From the NCBI RefSeq assembly GCF_902459475.1, contig NZ_LR699114.1, positions 558,001 through 622,000 of the forward strand: a stretch of 64,000 nucleotides of DNA, in the 5' to 3' direction. Origin of the DNA: Aquicella lusitana (GTDB lineage Bacteria > Pseudomonadota > Gammaproteobacteria > DSM-16500). Shown in pieces: positions 60,280 through 64,000 of this stretch (position 1 is its first letter; each line of letters begins with the position of its first letter). The translations under genes and the position numbers were made by a program. The notes under the pieces are model-generated. The model worked only from the letters and a program-made list of their open reading frames with translations, had not been told where the DNA came from and did not search any database.

Positions 60280-62253
60280 GTGGCAACCAATGAATTAGAA
60301 ATCAACAAAACGGATGAAGCCGTAACTATTTTTGATTCCAGCAAAGAAAACGATGCGGTTATCTCGGATCGTTATTTGAGTAAGCTTTTTTGGTACATTG
60401 CACTTTGGTTTCTCCTTCTTCTCGCTTTTGTCTGGATAATCGATCCTTATGGTGTTTCACCCTTTCAAATCCACCTACCGGGAATTAATACAAATAAACC
60501 CTTGCGTCTGGATATTGATCGGTTGATCAAACCCTATGAAGTCTGGCGTTATCAACCCAAGACCGTGTTTCTTGGGACATCTCGAATACAGCAATCTATT
60601 GATCCTTCCCTGTTCGACGGGACTGACTTTGCACCTGCTTATAATGCCGCGATACCAGCCAGCACCCTTGCCGAAAATGCTGCTCATATCGAACAATATT
60701 TGAAACTGGACCCCAATATAAAAGATATTTTTATTGAACTGTTCCTCTATAATTTTACGACCAAACAATCTGAACCCGCTCCAAAAACCTGGAAAGAATT
60801 CTTCAGCAACTATCTCTCGTTGCAGCTTAGTACTGATGCGATCATCGATTCAATCAAAACCATTTCATCTAGTCATGGTGATGGTCCAACGCCCGCTCAT
60901 ATAGCCAAACTTGGGTACAGAGTGCCAAGCAGCGATTATGATCCAGCGTCTACATTTAGTGATACGCTGTACACCCGCACGGTGCTTGGGTGGGATCGCG
61001 CTGCCAAACTACATTTGGAACCTAGCGCAATGGAAGCTTTAGATCGGATAGTGGCGCTTGCCCGTCGTCATGGTGTGAAACTACATATGCTACTGACACC
61101 CAATTATCCCTGGGACGATTACAGGCTGATGTCGCTCGGCTACTGGCCGCTCCTGGAAGAGTGGATGCGCAAGATGGCTTCTTATTCGGATGTTGTCAGT
61201 TTTTCGCAATATAATAAATTCCTTGAAGAGCCTCCTACGCAGACGCCAAAAATGAAATGGTGGAATGACCCAACCCATTTCAGTTTGAATATGGGCAAAG
61301 CTATGATGAATACGTATTTAGGGCACCCCGATAAGGATACGCCAGCGAACCTCATGCGACCATTAAATCCGGATACGGTCGAATCCGTGATTGCAGAGCG
61401 TCGGGCAGGGGCCTTGCGGTGGGCAGCAGCTCATCCTGATTTTGTAATGGATTTTGAAGAAGCCAAAACAATCAGTGATACCGTGAGCGGTACACTCAAT
61501 GCTTCGGATATGACATTGACGGTGAATGGGCGCAAGCACCCTATTGTGCTGGGTGTGGGCTCGGTATCGATTGCGGACAAGCAGGGCGGCTTTTTGAGTG
61601 CTAGTGGCTGGGCAGCGGATGAAACGGCAAGGCGGCGTGTCAGCCAGCTCGTTGCTACAATCGGCTCTTCCGTTATCGCGCAAGGATTCCCCACGGTGAA
61701 ACGGCCTGATATTAATCTCGCGCTGGGTAAGAACACTGTCTCCAGCGGCTTTAACATACAAATACCACTTGAAAGTGGGAAGGAATCGGAACCCATTCGT
61801 GTTTTCGCCTTGATGCAGGATGGACGTGCAGTGCAGCTTACTTCCGAGATTTCGTTAATCGATGGAGCGCCTCTTAGATCACTTGGTAGGGTGAAAGCGG
61901 ATAAACTGGTCATCAATAACCGAGCCTATCCTATCGCCAAGGGGACGGCCGGATTAATCGAGGGTATTATACCAACGCCTTATGGTTACAGTGTAAATGG
62001 CTGGGCAGCAGACGTTAAAGCACATAGGCCGGTTGTTGCAATTATAGCAGCGATTGGTTCCGAAATTGTGGCTAAAAGCCTGCCATCTATTACTCGCGAT
62101 GACATTACTGCTGTTCCCAAAACGATTCCATCCGGGTTTCTCATCAATGTACCCCTCCGTGCTGATCAGGTTAATAACCACGAGCAGATGCGATTGTACG
62201 CTTTAATGGCGGATGGTGTGGTTTCACCGTTAGTGCCGAATACGAAAGGATGA
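60280..62253 (+). CDS. SGNH/AlgX-like acetyltransferase with duplicated C-terminal domain
   Basis: The 657-residue protein has one N-terminal helix (about 35-60) and then a periplasmic SGNH-like domain: F-L-G-T-S-R-I-Q-Q-S as block I and N-D-P-T-H-F-S (catalytic Asp-His) near residue 330. From about 415 two copies of an approximately 115-residue domain follow, each with a P-I-x-x-G start, (S)-G-W-A-A-D, an A-x-I-G-S segment, S-G-F-x-I-x-(I/V)-P-L and A-L-M-x-D-G. GTG 60280 with AAAGGA is the preferred start. It is paired with MBOAT, 23 bp upstream. Confidence 0.75.
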   Translation: MATNELEINKTDEAVTIFDSSKENDAVISDRYLSKLFWYIALWFLLLLAFVWIIDPYGVSPFQIHLPGINTNKPLRLDIDRLIKPYEVWRYQPKTVFLGTSRIQQSIDPSLFDGTDFAPAYNAAIPASTLAENAAHIEQYLKLDPNIKDIFIELFLYNFTTKQSEPAPKTWKEFFSNYLSLQLSTDAIIDSIKTISSSHGDGPTPAHIAKLGYRVPSSDYDPASTFSDTLYTRTVLGWDRAAKLHLEPSAMEALDRIVALARRHGVKLHMLLTPNYPWDDYRLMSLGYWPLLEEWMRKMASYSDVVSFSQYNKFLEEPPTQTPKMKWWNDPTHFSLNMGKAMMNTYLGHPDKDTPANLMRPLNPDTVESVIAERRAGALRWAAAHPDFVMDFEEAKTISDTVSGTLNASDMTLTVNGRKHPIVLGVGSVSIADKQGGFLSASGWAADETARRRVSQLVATIGSSVIAQGFPTVKRPDINLALGKNTVSSGFNIQIPLESGKESEPIRVFALMQDGRAVQLTSEISLIDGAPLRSLGRVKADKLVINNRAYPIAKGTAGLIEGIIPTPYGYSVNGWAADVKAHRPVVAIIAAIGSEIVAKSLPSITRDDITAVPKTIPSGFLINVPLRADQVNNHEQMRLYALMADGVVSPLVPNTKG

Positions 62254-62380
62254 GGTTCTGCTCAAGGATTAATATAAAAACCATTATCCTTCCCCTGCGC
62301 TGCTCGCGAAGAGCTTGCTATTTCAATAATTTTTTATGCTTTTGAGGTTATTACTTTTTGCCGTTATGGATCGGAAAAGA

Positions 62381-62400
62381 TCCCGCTGCTTTCTGCGGGA
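62381..62400 (-). terminator. Minus-strand terminator candidate for the 62467 gene
   Basis: TCCCGC and GCGGGA form a 6-bp stem over an 8-nt loop, and the minus strand continues TCTTTTCC. It lies 66 bp after the stop of the RmlB-like gene. Confidence 0.5.
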
Positions 62401-62416
62401 AGATGATTGAATGGCT

Positions 62417-62463
62417 GAGGCAGGTTGACAAAACAGTGTGATGAACCTGCCTCTTCATTTTTA
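62417..62463 (+). terminator. Plus-strand terminator of the O-acetylation operon
   Basis: GAGGCAGGTT pairs with AACCTGCCTC across 17 nt, followed by a T-rich run. It lies 163 bp after the SGNH gene and is the best terminator in this half of the window. Confidence 0.6.
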
Positions 62464-62466
62464 GAA

Positions 62467-63453
62467 TTAAGGCTTATGAGAATAGTCAAATGGCTGAGCT
62501 TTTAACTCATCAAAATGGTTACGAGCCCAAGCAATACAATCATCCAGTCCCTGATCCAGGGAAATGTGGTCTTCCCAGTTGAGTTCTTTACGAAGTTTGG
62601 CGCTTTCGAGGTGATAAGCCGCATCCTTTCCTAATCGTTCGCCCACTACTTCCACATGGTCATTAAAATCAACGTTCAGTTTGTTGCAAATACGCTCAAC
62701 AAGATCCCGAATAGAAATCACTTCATTGGTAGAAATATGATAAGTGTCACCATTATTGCCATTTAGCATAATCTGCCATGTAGCTTCCGATACATCTTTC
62801 ATGTGAATAAATGAGCGTGTAGAGACGCCTCCACCATGCAACTGAAGTTTGCGGCCTAGCATAATGAATAAAATAGTGCGGGGAATAATGCGATAAAGCT
62901 GCTGGCCGGGGCCATAGACATTTGCTGCTCGGGTTGTCACAACCGGAAATTGGTAGGCATTATAAAAGGTACGTAAACTCATGTCAGCAGCCGCACGGGA
63001 AACGGCGTAAGGGGTACTGGGGTTAAAGGGATAATTCTCATTCACAAAACCCGAGCAACTACCATACACTTCCGGAGTTGAAACATGAACATACCGCTTA
63101 AGAAAATCACACTTGCGTAATTCATCATGTAATTTTACGGTTGAGACGGCATTTGTCATAAACCAGTCGCTAGGATATTTCCAGCTCTCCGCCACCATGC
63201 TCTGCGCGGCAAAGTTAACAATGTAATCGGGCTTGACTTGATGTATCAAATCCATTATTTCAGGCAAGTGGTGATTGAGATCGAGTTTATGAAAACTAAA
63301 GTTTTGATGATCACGCCATTTGTAGGGCAGCAATGCGTTGGCTGGCTCGGATGAGCGACTGGTACCAATAATTTTGACATTTTTATCGAGCGCATAATCA
63401 ATAAAGCTTGCGCCCGAAAATGAATTGCTGCCAATAACCATAAGTTTATGCAT
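62467..63453 (-). CDS. dTDP-glucose 4,6-dehydratase/GDP-mannose 4,6-dehydratase-like SDR
   Basis: This 328-residue extended SDR has an N-terminal motif I-G-S-N-S-F-S-G in place of the usual G-G-A-G-F-I-G, V-S-T-P-E-V-Y-G near 118 and R-A-A-N-V-Y-G-P-G-Q-Q. The catalytic tetrad reads Y-A-V-S-R, with arginine where lysine is expected (Y-x3-K). I recall related proteins that seem to share this Arg, so it may be a subfamily trait. It may make 4-keto-6-deoxy sugars for wecE or the RmlD-like enzyme, but with uncertain activity. Confidence 0.7.
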   Translation of the reverse strand: MHKLMVIGSNSFSGASFIDYALDKNVKIIGTSRSSEPANALLPYKWRDHQNFSFHKLDLNHHLPEIMDLIHQVKPDYIVNFAAQSMVAESWKYPSDWFMTNAVSTVKLHDELRKCDFLKRYVHVSTPEVYGSCSGFVNENYPFNPSTPYAVSRAAADMSLRTFYNAYQFPVVTTRAANVYGPGQQLYRIIPRTILFIMLGRKLQLHGGGVSTRSFIHMKDVSEATWQIMLNGNNGDTYHISTNEVISIRDLVERICNKLNVDFNDHVEVVGERLGKDAAYHLESAKLRKELNWEDHISLDQGLDDCIAWARNHFDELKAQPFDYSHKP

Positions 63454-63610
63454 AAGACATGGCCTCTTCTTTTTTTACTACGATTAAATGTGTTTGATTA
63501 GCGTAGAGCGATAGCATAGATACAATAAAGTGGGGGCTCAGCGTTGTCATTGCAAATTTCCTTCACTTCATATTCGCAAGGCGGGGATGACACAACAATC
63601 TGTTTAACCT

Positions 63611-63648
63611 ATCCCTGCACGCCTTTAAAAAACGGAGAGTGCAGGGAT
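63611..63648. terminator. Inverted repeat downstream of metK
   Basis: ATCCCTGCAC and GTGCAGGGAT form a 10-bp perfect stem over an 18-nt loop, 15 bp after the metK stop on the minus strand. The T-tract is weak, so its role as terminator is tentative. Confidence 0.45.
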
Positions 63649-63662
63649 GATGGAAGTGATTC

Positions 63663-64000
63663 CTAGTTATTCGCCACTTCACGCAGATTACTATGTGCAT
63701 CACTGCGCAATAAATCTGCTTTGTCTGTTTTTTCCCAGCTCACATTCAAGTCTTCACGACCAAAATGCCCATACGCTGCAGTTTGACGATACATCGGTTT
63801 CAATAAATCCAGCATTTTGATGATGCCGTAAGGCCGTAAATCAAAATGTTCACGGATTAATTGAATGATTTTCTCATCAGCAATCTTGCCTGTGCCGAAG
63901 GTTTCAACATGAATTGAAATGGGTTCGGCAACGCCGATTGCATAAGAAAGTTGAATTTCACAACGGTCCGCAATGCCAGCTGCAACGATATTTTTGGCTA
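63663..64000 (-). CDS. metK: S-adenosylmethionine synthetase, C-terminal part (runs off window)
   Basis: The last 112 codons of MetK are present. The C-terminal signature [31 protein letters not shown] and A-Y-G-H-F-G-R-E-D is nearly identical to the classical enzyme. Stop codon TAG is at 63663. The 5' part is outside the window. It makes the SAM used by the many methyltransferases here, but it is a housekeeping gene marking the locus border. Confidence 0.95.
   Translation of the reverse strand, partial: AKNIVAAGIADRCEIQLSYAIGVAEPISIHVETFGTGKIADEKIIQLIREHFDLRPYGIIKMLDLLKPMYRQTAAYGHFGREDLNVSWEKTDKADLLRSDAHSNLREVANN

Noticed and set aside
61431-61916. 161-codon minus-strand ORF inside the SGNH gene
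   Set aside because: Antisense shadow of a well supported coding frame with no recognisable protein features.
1-64000. tRNA, rRNA, CRISPR or JUMPstart/ops elements
   Set aside because: None was recognised by eye; a covariance-model search would be needed to exclude small RNAs.

Overview
The window is almost entirely a large surface-polysaccharide (O-antigen/LPS) locus of a low-GC gammaproteobacterium. The right edge is the 3' end of metK, a housekeeping gene. The AT-rich composition, and a sugar set pointing to 6-deoxy-3-C-methyl hexoses (virenose-like) and other branched or methylated sugars, suggest a relative of Coxiella, Legionella or Aquicella. That placement is an inference from gene content; no marker in the window proves it.

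Layout. 1-4.0 kb: the tail of an upstream gene, a methyltransferase, a large GT-C-like membrane protein gene interrupted by an in-frame amber codon, and a pair of SMR/ArnEF-like small transporters. 4.2-5.4 kb: an IS481-type element that ends 1 bp before a sulfotransferase gene. 6.3-13.4 kb: a minus-strand operon (two methyltransferases, a NeuD-like acyltransferase, a WbqC-like protein, WecE) whose wbqC-like gene is split by an intact IS21-family element with a 7-bp target duplication. 13.7-16.4 kb: a plus-strand trio (beta-propeller glycosidase-like protein, DPM1/GtrB-like transferase, PhyH dioxygenase). 16.6-20.1 kb: minus-strand RmlD-like reductase, Gfo/Idh/MocA oxidoreductase and a TylC3-like methyltransferase. 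20.5-28.1 kb: a plus-strand cassette of methyltransferase, epimerase, split transketolase, HAD phosphatase, APH-type kinase, second methyltransferase and Zn-type dehydrogenase. 28.1-37.5 kb: a minus-strand operon that makes a CDP-6-deoxy sugar (rfbF, rfbG, 3,5-epimerase, C-methyltransferase, reductase, CmcI-like methyltransferase), with two glycosyltransferases and a Wzt ATPase. 37.8-48.6 kb: methyltransferases, two small membrane proteins, an AglD-type flippase-like protein, a GT2 enzyme and two more members of the GT-C-like family, with a decayed duplicate block between them. 48.6-57.1 kb: a sterol-desaturase-like hydroxylase, another polytopic protein, and an ABC export operon (Wzt, Wzm, putative glycosyltransferase, sugar O-methyltransferase). 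57.5-62.3 kb: a second sulfotransferase and an MBOAT/SGNH O-acetylation pair. 62.5-64 kb: an RmlB-like dehydratase and metK.

How it fits together. Nucleotide-sugar enzymes make several modified sugars. Glycosyltransferases assemble a polymer that a Wzm/Wzt ABC exporter moves across the inner membrane, and there are two Wzt ATPases for the single Wzm seen. Lipid-linked sugars are probably made by the GT2 enzymes, flipped by SMR or AglD-like proteins and used by the GT-C-like proteins. Eleven SAM methyltransferases, two sulfotransferases and an MBOAT acyltransferase add the decorations. Three disrupted genes and two insertion sequences show the locus is still being remodelled.

No rRNA, tRNA or CRISPR array was recognised.
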